Shown here: piece after piece, positions 1 through 40,167 of the stretch
Layout: each line of letters begins with the position of its first letter
Numbering within the stretch: the stretch's first letter is position 1
The notes under the pieces: generated by a model
Seen by the model: only the letters and a program-made list of their open reading frames with translations
What the model was told of the DNA's origin: nothing
The model's database searches: none
DNA from: Chionoecetes opilio
Taxonomy: Eukaryota; Arthropoda; Malacostraca; Decapoda; Majidae
Direction of reading: 5' to 3'
DNA length: 64,000 nucleotides
Assembly: GCA_016584305.1 (NCBI GenBank)
Contig: JACEEZ010020968.1
Coordinates: 305,001 to 369,000, forward strand
Made by a program: the position numbers and the translations under genes

Positions 1-415
1 TTTCTCCTCCCTCCCTATATCTCCCTATCCCTTCCTCCCTCCTTCTCTCCCTCCCTCCTTCTCTCCCTTCATCCTCTCCTCCCTCCTTCTCTCCCACCAT
101 CCCTCCTCCCTCCTCTCTCCCTCCTCCTTCCTCCCTTCCTCTTCTCTCCCTCCCTCCTTCTCTCCCTTCCTCCTTCCTCCTTTTCTCCCTCCTTCTCTCC
201 CACCATCCCTCCCTCCCTCCTTCTCTACCTCCCTCCTTCTCTCCCTCCTTCTCTCCTTCCTTCTCTCCCTCCTTCATTCTCTCCCTCCCTCCTTCTCTCC
301 CTCCCTCCCTCCCTCCCTCCCTCCTTCTCTCCCTTCCTCCCTCCTCCTTCTCTCCCTCCCTCCCTCTCTCCCTCTCTCCTTCTCTCCCTTCCATCTTCCT
401 TACGCTACTTCCCTC
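1..415 (+). repeat. Polypyrimidine tract (CCCTCCTTCTCT)n
   Basis: Continuous C/T sequence from the window edge, followed by GA (451-475) and GA/AGAG stretches to 612. Nothing else is recognisable. Confidence 0.9.
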
Positions 416-556
416 CTTCCTGTTTTTTTTACTTCCTTTTTTAGTGGTTGGGAGAGAGAGAGAGAGAGAGAGAGAGGCTGACCCGTTTCTCCCTGTTCTT
501 TTTTTACCTGCGTTCTCAGATTTTTATTGGTTTATCGTTGAGAGAGAGAGGAAAGA

Positions 557-587
<31 letters not shown>

Positions 588-690
588 TGACGAGAGAGAG
601 AAGCAGAGAGAGAGATATAGAACGTATATCGATTACTTTCTCTTTCTCCTATAAATGAGAGATTATTTGTTCTATTATTTCACAGGTTTC

Positions 691-863
<173 letters not shown>

Positions 864-898
864 AACGTAAATACTCACATATTTCCCTTTATTTTCAG

Positions 899-2220
899 AC
901 ACGCTGAGGGAGAGGAAGGAGGAGGAAGAAGAGAGCGGCAAGGCAGGACTTATCACACCCACACCGTCGAGAAAAGAAATATCAAGAAATCGAGAAAAGA
1001 AAGACAATAAATAATAAAAATAAAGAAAAAAGTGAAAGGTGTGAATTGAAATATTTGGTCGTTCACTAAAAAAAAATAATAATAAAAATGATAATTATAT
1101 GAAAATAATAATAATGATAATTGTGCACTTTGTATAATGTGGACAGAAATATGAAAAAAAGATCAGAAAATTCAATAAGTTTTTGTAGTGGCTAGGAATT
1201 TCGTTATTATAGTACATTGCAATAGGCCTAGTGTGGAGAGGGTCAGCTTAGGCCTATAAAGAATCCACGAAGAATACAAGGGAGGCCGTACCGACAAAAA
1301 AACTTCAAGCCTATACAACAACAACTACTACTACTACTACAAAGCTCTTAAGTGAGAATATATTTACAAAAGATTGGAATTTCAGGAGCGTTTTTAAGGG
1401 AGCCAAGAATCCAATCTTTTGCTACGAATACAAAATTAAGTGATTCGCCAATCCTTACAGTTTCGAAGTCGATTCACGCCGAAAGATTGTGATGTACTAG
1501 TAACACAGAAAGGTACTCATATGCTAATAATTACTTTTAACAACGGTATGAAGTCTCTGTGATATCGTTGTAGTTATTTGTGGATCTATTTGACACGTGT
1601 TGTATACAAGTCTAGAACGTGTGGTGTTCGTGCTCTGTTAATGTTCAGTGATAGGTTGATTTTAAGTTAGTTTGGGTGTTTGTTGTAAAAAAAGACGTTT
1701 ATATTGATATTGATAACTGTACATTCCTAAAGATACGTAATTGGGATTAGTGCATTTTTGTCGAGGTCAAGAAAACAAGAGGAAAGAATCAAAAGAACTC
1801 TGTTTAAGAATTACTTTAACGAAAAGAAGAAAAACCCATCAGAAAAAAAAATTGAAATCAAAGAAAAATACGAAAAAGAAATTGGAGGAAAAAAGTCACC
1901 AAACTACAACTCGGCACAACTACAACTCGGCACAACTATAACTACAACTCGGCACACCACAACTTCAACTCGGCACACCACAACCTCAACTCGGCACAAC
2001 CATAACTACAACTCGGCACAACTACAACTACAACTCGGCACAACCACAACTTCAACTCGGCACGACCACAACTTCAACTCGGCACAACTATAACTTCAAC
2101 TCGCACGACCACAACTATAACTCGGCACACCACAACTTCAACTCGGCACGACCACAACTATAACTCGGCACACCACAACTTCAACTCGGCACAACCACAA
2201 CTTCAACACTGCACACCCAG
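899..2220 (+). other. Possible 5' leader of the LAT gene
   Basis: A CT-rich tract ends in a plausible 3' splice site (TTTTCAG at 892-898), after which the sequence runs without an obvious coding frame to the ATG at 2221. It is AT-rich from 1000 to 1900 and ends in a minisatellite. A transcribed leader is inference; no promoter motif can be called. Confidence 0.3.
1895..2217 (+). repeat. 18-bp minisatellite immediately upstream of the LAT start codon
   Basis: Degenerate units of ACAACTTCAACTCGGCAC repeat for about 320 bp and stop within a few bases of the ATG at 2221. If the leader is transcribed, the array lies in the 5' UTR right up to the start codon. Confidence 0.85.
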
Positions 2221-19254
<17,034 letters not shown>

Positions 19255-21731
19255 CGCGCGTCATGGGAAGTAACGGGCGATGAGGAGGAGGAGGAGGATA
19301 TTATTCAGCAATGCAAGGAGGATGCTGATGAGGAGGAATCTTGATACTCGCTGTACTGGCAAAGCTGTGGATGGAAGAGTAAATCACAAGCAACAACACG
19401 AGGAATGAGGACAACGGAGTGGAAAAGTGACCAGAATGGAATAAGAAATGAATGCTAGAAAAATGAAAACCAGTGATATTAGTAAAAAAAAAATGTGTGT
19501 GTGCATGTGTGTGAGCCATCCACCTGTTGCCTCATATTTGCCCTCACTGCAGGTCAAAGCAAGGTATGCTATGCTATGCCTTGATGTTTTTTAAGGAAGA
19601 AGACCTAAATTTAATTGCATACATGGAGTGACTGGAAGAGATACAAAGTCTGCATGTTACGTATACAGGAAACACTAAACAAGGTGCCATTGGTGGTGCC
19701 ATGATTTGTGTGAAATGTAGTTTTGTACAGAATTGTTTAACAAATCTGAAAACCCTGAAATGCTTGAGGATGTCACACTACAGCTGCAACTTTTACTTAT
19801 TAGAAAAATATTTTACATCATGAAAAGAAAATGAAAGGAAAACAAATGGCCAAGGAATCACAGATCGTATTACAATGTTCAGTGTGAGGAAGGTGTTCAT
19901 GTATATACGTAAAGGAACTCCACACTGCTATACAGGGAAGCTTTGCTTTCCTGTCAAGTTAAGAGTAATTTTCCTGCAGTATATAAAGTATTAGGAGATA
20001 TTAACTCATCCAAAGGTGAGCCTCAGTATGGCTATGGCGCGAAGGCTCAAGTCTTGCACTCAGGGTCCAGTGTCCTTATGGCGGTGATTGCCGCCCCACC
20101 ACTGTGTCTTCCAGGTGGTTGTGCTGCTGTGCCATGGATGCAGCTGTTCAGGCTGTGTCCAGGGGTGTTCATGCTGTGTCCAAGGGCTCTGCCTCCCTGC
20201 CCTCAAGGCACCTGGTGTCTTCATTCTGCTAGTGAGACATTTCCATGTCATAGTTATTATTTTCCCCTTAATCAGTATGGCATGGTAGTGGAGGGGCTGG
20301 TTGAGTGTATGACTGTACTGGCAAAGTAACAGTCATTCCTCAGCACAGTCTATTACCGATTTGTAATGTGTGCACGCTGCAACACAAAGTGAGCCAGTCT
20401 CCTCGCCACGCACCCGCTCGTCTGGTGGTGGCTTGGTTGGTCTTGGCCGTGAGGAAATTTCACCTGGAGAATATTTTTAATTGTATGTCCTTTGTGGGGT
20501 CTTGTTGCTGTTTCTGATACTCTGTCAATTCTCAGTATTATTCTTGGTTTGATTGTTGTTACTCTTAAACACGCAGCTTGGCTAGCTGCCTCAGGGGACA
20601 AAGGCTGACCCTTGGAAACATGGCTTTCAAAACAATTACTTAATTATTCTCTCAGATTTCATAAGTTGACATCAATTTTACATCTGTATTTTTAGTTCTT
20701 GTTAGGTCATAGCTTTTACGTCTATTATCCTCATCTGCTTATCTCTCCTCTTCAGTCTGTCTTATATCCCTTCATCCAGCCTCATATCACTCTTTTTCTT
20801 CACAAGCCATTAACACCACTATTTAGTAAGACCCGAGTTATGGTGGCAGGTGCTGCACTGTGTATTACGGGCCGGCACACTGAACCTTAGAGGAAAAGTG
20901 TTGTGTGCTGTAGACTAAACTTATGGCAGGTGCTGTTTGCTGGGTTTCGAAGCTGTGCACTAAACCAAAGGTGGATGTGATTTGTCATACAGACACTCCC
21001 GTCACCTATTAACAGTCAGGTAGAGCCGTATAAAAGAGCAAGATTTTAATGTACACACACTGCATCACACTTTGGTCTTGTGCATTCAGTCATTCTTAAC
21101 ACGTCTATATTCCTTCCACACTTATTCTATTATATTCCATAGCGAGTCTGTGTCCCTGATCATTTTGTTTAGCCATTTTTATCTGTTACTGAAGAAGACT
21201 AGTACGTACGGTATGTTGGTAGAGATGGGAATTAATTTTGATATGTCACCGTTTTATTTAGATGGTTTTAAAGGGGAGAATTACTATGCTCACATGCTAG
21301 GATGGATAGAGTTCATTTTATATTTTTCATCCATGTTTTAGTAGGTGTCGAGCCCAAATCCCCAACAGGTCTTTGCACAAAACTGTGATACATTTGGTGT
21401 TCCTCTGCGTCTGTCTACTTGTCTCGACCCCAAGATTTTTATTCTATACAAGCAGAGTATAGGTGGCATGAAGACCAGTGTTCGTGTGTGGCTGTTTTTT
21501 TACTGTGTTTCGCGACGTTTAGCGATGGGTGGCTTGTTTCCGGTTGTTGACATTTTGTAGTGTTTTTATACTGTTGCATCGGGCAGCTCAAAGATGACAG
21601 AGACGAAAGACATAGGAGTCCAAGGTGTCCGTTCAGTGTTCCAAGTGTCAGTGTTTGGTTGACAGGCTCTTATATTCACCCTCTGTATACTATTGCTTGC
21701 TGATAAAAGATTAGGGAGCTTTAACAGACTC

Positions 21732-22021
21732 TTGTGTGTGTGTGTAGGTGTGATTGTAGGTGTGATTGTGTGTGTGTAGATGTGATTGTGTGCGTGTGTG
21801 TGTAGGTGTGATTGTGTGCGTGTGTGTGTAGGTGTGATTGTGTGTAGATGTGATTGTGTGCGTGTGTGTGTAGGTGTGATTGTGTGCGTGTGCGGGTGTG
21901 TGTAGGTGTGCGTGTGTGTGTAGGTGTGAATGTGTGTGTAGGTGTGATTGTGTGCATGCGTGTGTAGGGGTGATTGTGTGTGTAGGGGTGAGTGTGTGTG
22001 TAGGGGTGAGTGTGTGTGTGT
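21732..22021 (+). repeat. GTAGGTGTGATTGTGTGTG minisatellite, second array
   Basis: Same motif as at 16.86 kb with GCGT variants; lies in the downstream part of the LAT transcript region. Confidence 0.9.
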
Positions 22022-22733
22022 ATCTTTCAACACTCGGCAAGTTAATCACATCATACACCGTCTAGATCCATTGAAATAGACCCGAAGTGAAGACCTGTTG
22101 TTGTTGTTGTTGGGTCTGAAATGGGTTGACTTGCACTAGAGGAAGATGGTGTTGTAATTGAAGTTATTTTGTTATGAAATTCTTGTTGAATTGTTATTTA
22201 TATTGTAATAAGTGACTTAAGAGAGTTTTGATATCAATTAAAGTGTCATTTATGAGTGGAAAGTGAGGAGTAAGTGTGCCTTGTGTGGTGTGTATATTTG
22301 TACCTTTGTCTTCTTTCTTTTCTGTCTCTTTATTACTGTCTTTTTCTTTCTTTCTCTTTTTTAGTCTTTTTTTCTTTCTCTTTTTCACTGTCTTCTTTCT
22401 CTTTTTTATTGTTTCTTTCTCTTTTTTAGTCTTTTTTTTCTCTTTTACTGTCTTTCTTTCTTTCTCTCTTTTTTACTGTCTTTCTTTTTTTCTCTTTTTT
22501 ACTGTCTTTTTTTCTTTTTTTTACTTTCTTTCTTTCTCTCTTTTTTAGTCTTTTTTTTTTTTACTGGCTTTTTCTTTTTCTCTTTTTTACTGTCTTTCTT
22601 TTTCTCTCTCTCTCTCTTTCTCTCTCTGGTGCATCCTTCATTAAGTTCTCAGTGTCTTTAAGTATCGTGTAAAGTTTTAAGTATTTTTATAAGGATCTTT
22701 AAAAATATGTAAAAATAGTCATATATAGAAATT

Positions 22734-22739
22734 AATAAA
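22734..22739 (+). terminator. Candidate polyadenylation signal (AATAAA)
   Basis: Canonical AATAAA in an AT-rich context downstream of the LAT gene. A TTTTAAG/TTTTTATAAG stretch lies nearby, but no transcript evidence is available. Confidence 0.3.
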
Positions 22740-22862
22740 GAATTAAAAAATATTAAAAGTCAGATTCTTTTCAGTGTCCATCGTTAGTTTAAGTATGTGG
22801 CATTTAGTATGTCAATGTAATTTCTTTGCATCGGCCGTTATGAAAACAGACTGAACCTTTAA

Positions 22863-23069
22863 CCCCTTGAGACCCATAACATAATTTCCACTGTAATTTG
22901 GGTGCCATTAGACAATAAATTAGTGAATATAAGCAATGTTTTATAGCTATGACCTGTTTAGTATCCTTGTCGACTAATTAATTTGGTATATTAAGTTACT
23001 TGTCATTATTTTATGGCTAATAACATACAAATTTTTTTATAGCAAAGGAAAGATCTGGGCGTGAAGGGG
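22863..23069. mobile_element. TTAA-flanked MITE, copy 2
   Basis: Opposite orientation to copy 1: opens TTAA-CCCCTTGAGACCCA and closes CTGGGCGTGAAGGGG-TTAA. Located just past the candidate LAT polyadenylation site. Confidence 0.85.
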
Positions 23070-23159
23070 TTAATGAACTGACTAGACAAAAGTGTATCTG
23101 GGCTTCAGGCCGAGAGTTTATACTGTTAAAACATTATTATCTATGTCGGTTAGCCCTGT

Positions 23160-23710
23160 AATAGATTGATTTAATGCCTAAAAAAGTGAACGTGCCAGAC
23201 ATCAGAGGTCATATGGCACTATGGCAAAGCATATAAAGGGGAGGGGTTAAAGAATAATAGTGAAACGATGAGGGAAGGGGAAAGAACGGAATGTTACAGC
23301 AGGATGGTTAGATCAGATGTAGGATGTGGATTTGTTGGAGGAAGGAGGTTAAATTTTCCAGGGAGAAGGAGGGGGATTCCGGGAGAATGTCCGCAAGACG
23401 AGGACGTCGGGAAAGGGAGGACAAATGAGGGAAGGAACTGAAATGGGCAGGAGTAAGATGGGGGCAGGATATTAGGACATGTTGGACAGTGAGAGGAACT
23501 TGACAGGGTGTGCAGAGGGTTGAGGAGGAGCGTGACATGAGATAGGAGTGTGTGAGGTCGGTATGACCTATGCGTAAGCGGGTAAGAGCAGTCTCCCAAC
23601 GTCTATTAGAGTGGTAAGGATTTGACCATGGAGAGATAAGAGGGTTTGATCAGGCGAAGTTTATTGGCAGAGAAAGTGGTCCAGGAGGATTGCCAGCAGT
23701 TGAATAGGAA
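23160..23710 (-). mobile_element. Second LINE lineage: C-terminal RNase H-type region and 3' UTR, frameshifted
   Basis: On the minus strand: WTTFSANKLRLIKP, a frameshift, then ALTRLRIGHTDLTHSYLM and a Cys-x2-Cys...His...Cys block (LCTPCQVPLTVQHVLISCP). This arrangement is common at the end of Jockey-like ORF2. The low-coordinate part (23160-23290) is its 3' UTR, since the same sequence recurs alone near 14.9 kb. Confidence 0.75.
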
Positions 23711-23984
23711 AGATTTAAAGGAAGGGTAGTAGTCGGAGGCTGGCAAGTTTGAGAAACAAGGCTCTTCGGTGATGGGTCAAAATAGGTAGTACACTTATAT
23801 ATAAACTTAATTCATTTTATATATTTCATTTTTCATTTTTCATTCATATATTTTATACGTATACTCATTTTAATATAAACTTAATTAATTTTACTAGAAA
23901 TTCTGAACAATGGACATTAATCATAGAATCATATAGAGAAATTAAACACTGCTTTGTACATTATGCTGCATGTCTTAAATTACC

Positions 23985-26245
23985 CGGATTTGACCTTTTC
24001 TTTTATGTTGCATGTCTTAAATTACTGGCATCTGACCTTTTTTTATTTTATGTTGCATGTCATAAATTACTGGGATCTGACCTTTTAATGTCATGTCTTA
24101 AATCACCCAGATCTGACCTTTTCTTTTATGCTGCATGTCTTAAATTACCGGGATCTGACCTTTTCTTTTATGCTGCATGTCTTAAATCACCCGGATCTGA
24201 CCTTTTCTTTTATGTTGCATGTCTTAAATTACCGGGATCTGACCTTTTCTTTTATGGTGCATGTCTTAAATTACCCGGATCTGACCTTTTCTTTTATGGT
24301 GCATGTCTTAAATTACCGGGATCTGACCTTTTCTTTTATGTTGCATGTCTTAAATTACCCGGATCTGACCTTTTCTTTTATGGTGCATGTCTTAAATTAC
24401 CGGGATCTGACCTTTTTTCTTTTATGCTGCATGTCTTAAATTACCGGCATCTGACCTTTTATTTTATGCTGCATGTCATAAATTACCGGGATCTGACCTT
24501 TTCTTTTATGTTGTATGTCTTAAATTACTGAGATCTGACCTTTTCTTTTATGGTGCATGTCTTAAATTACTGGGATCTGACCTTTTCTTTTATGCTGCAT
24601 GTCTTAAAATACCGGCATCTGACCTTTTTTATTATGCTGCATGTCTTAAATTACCCGGATCTGACCTTTTCTTTTATGTTGCATGTCTTAAATCACCCGG
24701 ATCTGACCTTTTCTTTTATGTTGCATGTCTTAAATTACCGGGATCTGACCTTTTCTTTTATGTTGCGTCTTAAATTACCCGGATCTGACCTTTTCTTTTA
24801 TGGTGCATGTCTTAAATTACCGGGATCTGACCTTTTCTTTTATGCTGCATGTCTTAAATTACCCAGATCTGACCTTTTCTTTTATGTTGCATGTCTTAAA
24901 TTACCGGCATCTGACCTTTTCTTTTATGCTGCATGTCTTAAATTACCCGGATCTGACCTTTTCTTTTATGATGCATGTCTTAAATTACCCGGATATGACC
25001 TTTTTTTTATGCTGCATATCTTAAATTACTGGGATCTGACCTTTTCTTTTATGTTGCATGTCTTAAATTACCGGCATCTGACCTTTTCTTTTATGGTGCA
25101 TGTCTTAAATTACCGGGATCTGACCTTTTCTTTTATGATGCATGTCTTAAATTACCCGGATATGACCTTTTCTTTTATGCTGCATGTCTTAAATTACTGG
25201 GATCTGACCTTTTCTTTTATGCTGCATATCTTAAATTACTGGGATCTGACCTTTTCTTTTATGGTGCATGTCTTAAATCACCCGGATCTGACCTTTTCTT
25301 TTATGTTGCATGTCTTAAATTACCGGGATCTGACCTTTTCTTTTATGTTGCATGTCTTAAATTACCCGGATCTGACCTTTTCTTTTATGTTGCATGTCTT
25401 AAATTACCGGCATCTGACCTTTTCTTTTATGATGCATGTCTTAAATTACCCGGATCTGACCTTTTCTTTTATGCTGCATGTCTTAAATTACTGGGATCTG
25501 ACCTTTTCTTTTATGCTGCATGTCTTAAATTACCCAGATCTGACCTTTTCTTTTATGCTGCATGTCTTAAATTACCCGGATCTGACCTTTTCTTTTATGA
25601 TGCATGTCTTAAATTACCGATCTGACCTTTTCTTTTATGTGCATGTCTTAAATTACCCGGATCTGACCTTTTCTTTTATGGCATGTCTTAATTACCGGAT
25701 CTGACCTTTTCTTTATGATGCATGTCTTAAATTACCCGGATCTGACCTTTTCTTTTATGCTGCATGTCTTAAATTACTGGATCTGACCTTTTCTTTTATG
25801 TGCATGTCTTAAATTACCCGATCTGACCTTTTCTTTTATGCTGCATGTCTTAATTACCCGATCTGACCTTTTCTTTTATGCTGCATGTCTTAAATTACCC
25901 GGATCTGACCTTTTCTTTTATGCTGCATGTCTTAAATTACCCGGATCTGACCTTTTCTTTTATGATGCATGTCTTAAATTACCCGGATCTGACCTTTTCT
26001 TTTATGCTGCATGTCTTAAATTACCGGATCTGACCTTTTCTTTTATGCTGCATGTCTTAAATTACCGGCATCTGACCTTTTCTTTTATGCTGCATGTCTT
26101 AAATTACGGATCTGACCTTTTCTTTTATGGTGCATGTTTTAAATTACCCGGATATGACCTTTTCTTTTATGGTGCATTTCATAAATTACCGGGATCCTTT
26201 TCTTTTATGCTGCATGTCTTAAATTATCTGGATCTGACCTTTTTT
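23985..26245. repeat. 42-bp satellite array (about 53 copies)
   Basis: Unit TTTTATGCTGCATGTCTTAA-ATTACCCGGATCTGACC-TTTTC with variation mostly at CTG/TTG/GTG/ATG and CCGG/CGGG/TGGG/CGGC. Because 42 is a multiple of 3, one frame stays open for up to 384 codons (24550-25704), spelling a 14-residue repeat. It ends at the stop codon region of the DNAI4-like gene. Confidence 0.92.
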
Positions 26246-26253
26246 TTAATCTG

Positions 26254-36121
<9,868 letters not shown>

Positions 36122-36249
36122 GGTCTGTGATGCTGTTCCCCTCAGTAGGAAGGTGCAAACACACGCCAAGCTGAGGAGGCGAGGAGCAAACAGTCTGGTG
36201 GCGTCCCGGTTGTCATGGCGACGCGACAAGCAAGAAGGTGTTTGGCTGT

Positions 36250-38470
36250 TGGCTTCACATTTTCCAACGAGCAGCGAAGTGTTATATTGCCACTCAAATA
36301 TAGTGTTTAAGATTATAGTTAGGGCCGTACCATTAGTAAGTTAGAAGAATTTGTAAGTTAAAAGGTTTATTCTGGGTGAGGGAGAGGCAAATAACCTGTT
36401 TTTCCCCTTCTACTCAGTGGTCACCTAAACCGGCAGAGGGGACAGGGTAACATAAGGCCTGATAAGCACACATTACGGTAACTTTGACCAGGAAATCTGT
36501 GCATATGTCATTCATACTAACGTTCAGGCATAAAATTGAGGCCGAGGTCATTGGATATTGGGAAGGAGCTAGCTACGTAGGCCAGCCGAGGTCACTGGGT
36601 ACTGGGAAGGAGGTAGGCCAGTCGAGGTCATTTTACACTTTTCCTTTAGAGACCCACGTATTCTTTGGGCCAAGGACACGTTATAGGATTTCAAGCAGTA
36701 GTTTTAATAGAGGGGGTTTAATCTTTCGTACTCCTAGAAAAATTGATCATAGGATATAAAGTAATTCTTATCATTCATACCGTTAATTTGATTTACATTA
36801 GTTACCCAATGAAGACGGGGAGACTAATCTATTTTTCTTTTTGCCATAGCGTATACCATCCACCCTTTTTACTTGCTATGCTTATAAACATGTCTATTCA
36901 TCTACTGTCAGCCCATTACGCAACAACAGAGGGTGACTTCCGCTGGGCTCTTAAAATAAGGTACTTAGCCTTGGAAATCCCACAGTGAGAAAAACCAGGT
37001 GAGAACGACCATGAATGAGGTTGTATAAGGTCCTCTTTTCCTTTTCTCTCTTTCCTTTTCCTACTATTTAACCCTTTATCTGAACTTTTCTCTACCTACT
37101 TCTGTATTCTGTATTGGATTCTTTCTTATATATTTTTTCCTTCCTAAATTCCTTCCTTCCTTCCCAATTTCGGCCTTTGCCTATTCAGCCTATTCCATAT
37201 TTCTACCGGTACTCCAATTAGTCATTTAAAAAAGTATACCCCAATCAAACCTATAAATGAGACCAGTACTATCCTTGAATGAGACCTACTTATTTTTTAT
37301 CCTATTCAAGTCCATTTTGCCCCTCCATACCCCACCTGTCCTACCAATTTCCTATTTCTGCCCATTTGAGCCTATTCCTCTACCCATTACCATATATCAA
37401 GGGTATAAAACAGTGCCTATAGCCTATTACAAAGTCCTATCAGCCCTTATAACCCCTATTTTTGCTTATGATTGCCCCTCCCATACCCCACCTGTCCTAC
37501 CAATTTCCTATTTCTACCCAATTGAGCCTATTCCTCTACCCATTACCATGTATCAAGGGTATAAGACAGTGCCTATAGCCTATTACAAAGTCCTATCAGC
37601 CCCTATAACCCCTATTTTTGCTTATGATTGCCTATTCCGCCCTCTGGTTTCCCGGGTCCTCGCCAGGTGTCTCTAGTGCTGCCTGGCGTTGTTGTGGTGT
37701 GGTTCCTTAACAAACAAAGCTCCTATTTTTCACTTTTTCTACCGTTTCCAGGCCTCCAATTACACTCCAAGGCACAGGACACAAGGATGAGGGTTCGTAC
37801 TACATGGGTGTCATGTGAAATGGGGGGTAAATAGTGTGGATGGGGTTAAAAGTGGGGTTTGAAATGAGGTGGTGATGCCTCTTATGGGTGTGAGTCAAGA
37901 TATTTTCCCAGGATTTTCTATTTGTTTTTGCGTTGATTGTAAGGAGTTTTGCGTGTTGTTTTACTACTATTACTTGTTGTGTGTGTGTGTGGATGTAGTG
38001 GAGTTGTAGTGGATGAATGGCTGTGTGTGTGGTGGGTAAGTAAACGCTGTAGTATGAGGGTAAGTAGGAGAAGGAAGTCATGTTATCAAGTGGTGTCGGT
38101 AAAGTAAGACTGCGAAGATTTGGACAACACTTACGTACACTTACAAACCTTACTTATAGTCTTGGTTTTACTTCAGTTGTTTAATTGTATAGAGATCCTC
38201 CTCAGAAAATAGTAAATAGGGATAGCATAATGGGTATAAATAATCCCCTTGTATATATAAGTTACCCATTATTGAGGGTAACTGAGGTAAATAAGGGATG
38301 GGTTAGGGCTGGTTAGGTGAGGGGATGACAACCATGCCGCGATGATGTGGTCCATAGTGCCTTGTAGGACATATCTAATGGCTATTTATAGAAGCCTCTG
38401 CCGCTATTTTCTACATTAGTATATGCTTTTTATGTAGCATTAAATTATTTCGGTAGTGGGCTTTCAAAAG
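36250..38470. other. Intergenic region between the DNAI4-like gene and the small ORF
   Basis: Apart from the 155-bp duplication and pyrimidine-rich patches I see nothing. The part next to 36216 is GC-richer and could hold the DNAI4-like promoter, but no motif is clear. Confidence 0.5.
37320..37620 (+). repeat. About 155-bp tandem duplication in intergenic DNA
   Basis: CCCCTCCATACCCCACCTGT... and its copy from 37476 share over 130 bp, including ATCAAGGGTATAA and AGTGCCTATAGCC. An open frame across both copies (37257-37676) is not credible as a gene. Confidence 0.88.
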
Positions 38471-38472
38471 TC

Positions 38473-38962
38473 CTACCGTAGATAACAGTAAAGTCGCCAG
38501 GACAACGTTTCTTTTTTATTTGCAGACGTCTGGTGGCGTTAATACTAACATTTCTACATCCATGATTTTAGGTAAGTTAGAAGGGGCTATCTGGAGAGTC
38601 TGTGTCATTTTGTGTCTTCATCTGTGTCATATTAGGGCTATAAATGAACAAATTACAAAAATAAAACCGAGTGGCGACGTTGATAACGGGCTACACTAAG
38701 GTTGCCAGCTAGTGTTTATGTTCTGAGTGTCCTCCCGCCGCCGTCGTCGACCGAAAAAAAATGAGCAGGGAAATTTGAAACCGTATATACTTGCAGATAC
38801 AAAGCAAACAACGCTGAAACAGGGTAGATTATACAGTCATGATATAAACTACTGTGTATCATCTTCAGTGGCGCATACAAATCAGTAGTGATGCTATAAT
38901 TCGTAATATATGGCACCTGGCGACGTTAGGGCAGGTGGGGACTAAAGTGTTATCTACGGTAG
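38473..38962. mobile_element. Inverted-repeat element (CTACCGTAGATAACA family), copy 2
   Basis: 490 bp, reverse orientation to copy 1, with the same termini and interior at roughly 85-90% similarity by eye. Lies in the intergenic region. A partial copy of the interior is at 5975-6030. Confidence 0.8.
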
Positions 38963-39028
38963 GATTCTTGCCTACATCATCGTGTAGACATGTACTACCG
39001 AAAATCTACCGTTATTTCAGTCAGAAAC

Positions 39029-39066
39029 GGTTAAGTTAGGTTAAATCAGATTAGGTTAGGTTAGAG
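39029..39066 (+). repeat. Short TTAGG-like stretch
   Basis: GGTTAAGTTAGGTTAAATCA then GATTAGGTTAGGTTAG; a similar piece (TTAGGTTAGG) is at 39801-39812. Matches the arthropod telomere unit but is far too short to be telomeric. Confidence 0.5.
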
Positions 39067-39374
39067 ATGGGGTTTGGTTTAGTAACAGATGATATCAAGA
39101 AAAAAATATAGTAATGATCAATACTACGGCAGTGAGAAGCGGTGCAAGGTTTGCGGGGCGAGCCGGGAGGGGCGGGCACCCCCTACACCTGTGAACGAAA
39201 GTTTATTTCCGACAAAAACGATTGCCAGATTCATTCGAAACATATCAAAACTATTCAGGAAAACTAGGTTTCAGCCTCGAAATCGGTGAATGCCCACTAC
39301 CGAAATCTTACTGGAAATTAAAGTTTGAATGTTTTCAAGGTTATAGTTATGAGTTTGTTTATAGTGAAGGTTAC

Positions 39375-39377
<3 letters not shown>

Positions 39378-39457
<80 letters not shown>
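39378..39457 (+). repeat. (CT)n microsatellite
   Basis: 80 bp pure CT in the intergenic region. Confidence 0.95.
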
Positions 39458-39459
<2 letters not shown>

Positions 39460-39804
39460 TTGTCTTTGCTCCTACCTATCCTTCCTTTATTCCTCCATTG
39501 CATAGTCATTACCCATTGTTTCTTCATCTTATCTTCAATATTGCATTCACTCTCCATTTGTTTTACTCGCTGTCTTGTACTACACCAGCATTCTCCCCCA
39601 GGTATATGTACAGCACTATATCAGAAAAAGTCAAACATGCACAAACACACAAGCTGAGGCAGATTATCTAGGCCTATGTCTTATCTATTTTCCTACCTGC
39701 TGGCCTCCTCGCTTGGCAACCTGAGACAGAGGGTCTAGGAAGCCACAGTCTGCTGATAGGGCCGAGTGAGGACCCGCCAAACGAGCACTTTATTAAAAGG
39801 TTAG

Positions 39805-40070
39805 GTTAGGTTTGGGTAGGATAGATGTAGTGCCAAAATTTTTTAGAGTGCAAAAAAAATTCAATGCCAAAAAATTGTGAGTGGCAAACAAATTTGAGTG
39901 GCAAAATGTTTTTTGTGCCAAAAACAAAATTTGAGTGCCAAAACATTTTGGGTGCCAAAAAAATTTGATTGTCAAAAGAAATTGAGTGCCAAAAATTTGT
40001 GCCAAAAAAATTTAAAAAAATTTGTGTCAAAAAATCTTGAGTGCCAATTTTTTTTGGGGAGTGCCAAAAT
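39805..40070 (+). repeat. Degenerate GAGTGCCAAAAAATTT repeat
   Basis: About 14 irregular copies of a 17-20 bp A-rich unit, ending about 100 bp before the possible small ORF. Confidence 0.8.
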
Positions 40071-40167
40071 TATGAATATATCTGCTGATTCCACTCTAAA
40101 AGTCAAATTTGAGAAGAGTGAGGTCTCATTGGCCACTTTTTGGCGTAGACTAGTGGAGAAAACAACA

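Larger units (their letters stand above)
19255..22755 (+). other. Probable 3' UTR / downstream region of the LAT gene
   Basis: No coding exon is recognised after the stop codon at 19252-19254. The sequence is unique and AT-rich to 21.7 kb, then holds a GTAGGTGTGATTGTGT minisatellite (21732-22021) and a CTTTTT-rich tract (22300-22625). The first convincing polyadenylation hexamer noted is AATAAA at 22734-22739, which would imply a UTR of about 3.5 kb. The extent is inference. Confidence 0.4.

Noticed and set aside
20088..20329. Overlapping frames downstream of the LAT stop codon
   Set aside because: Competing frames on both strands, no homology and no splice sites; better read as 3' UTR.
24550..25704. 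A 384-codon repeat-protein frame
   Set aside because: The 42-bp satellite unit is a multiple of 3, so an open frame follows automatically; indels break it elsewhere and no start context or relative is known.
37257..37676. 139-codon frame in intergenic DNA
   Set aside because: It spans a 155-bp tandem duplication, lacks any recognisable domain and is explained by the duplication.
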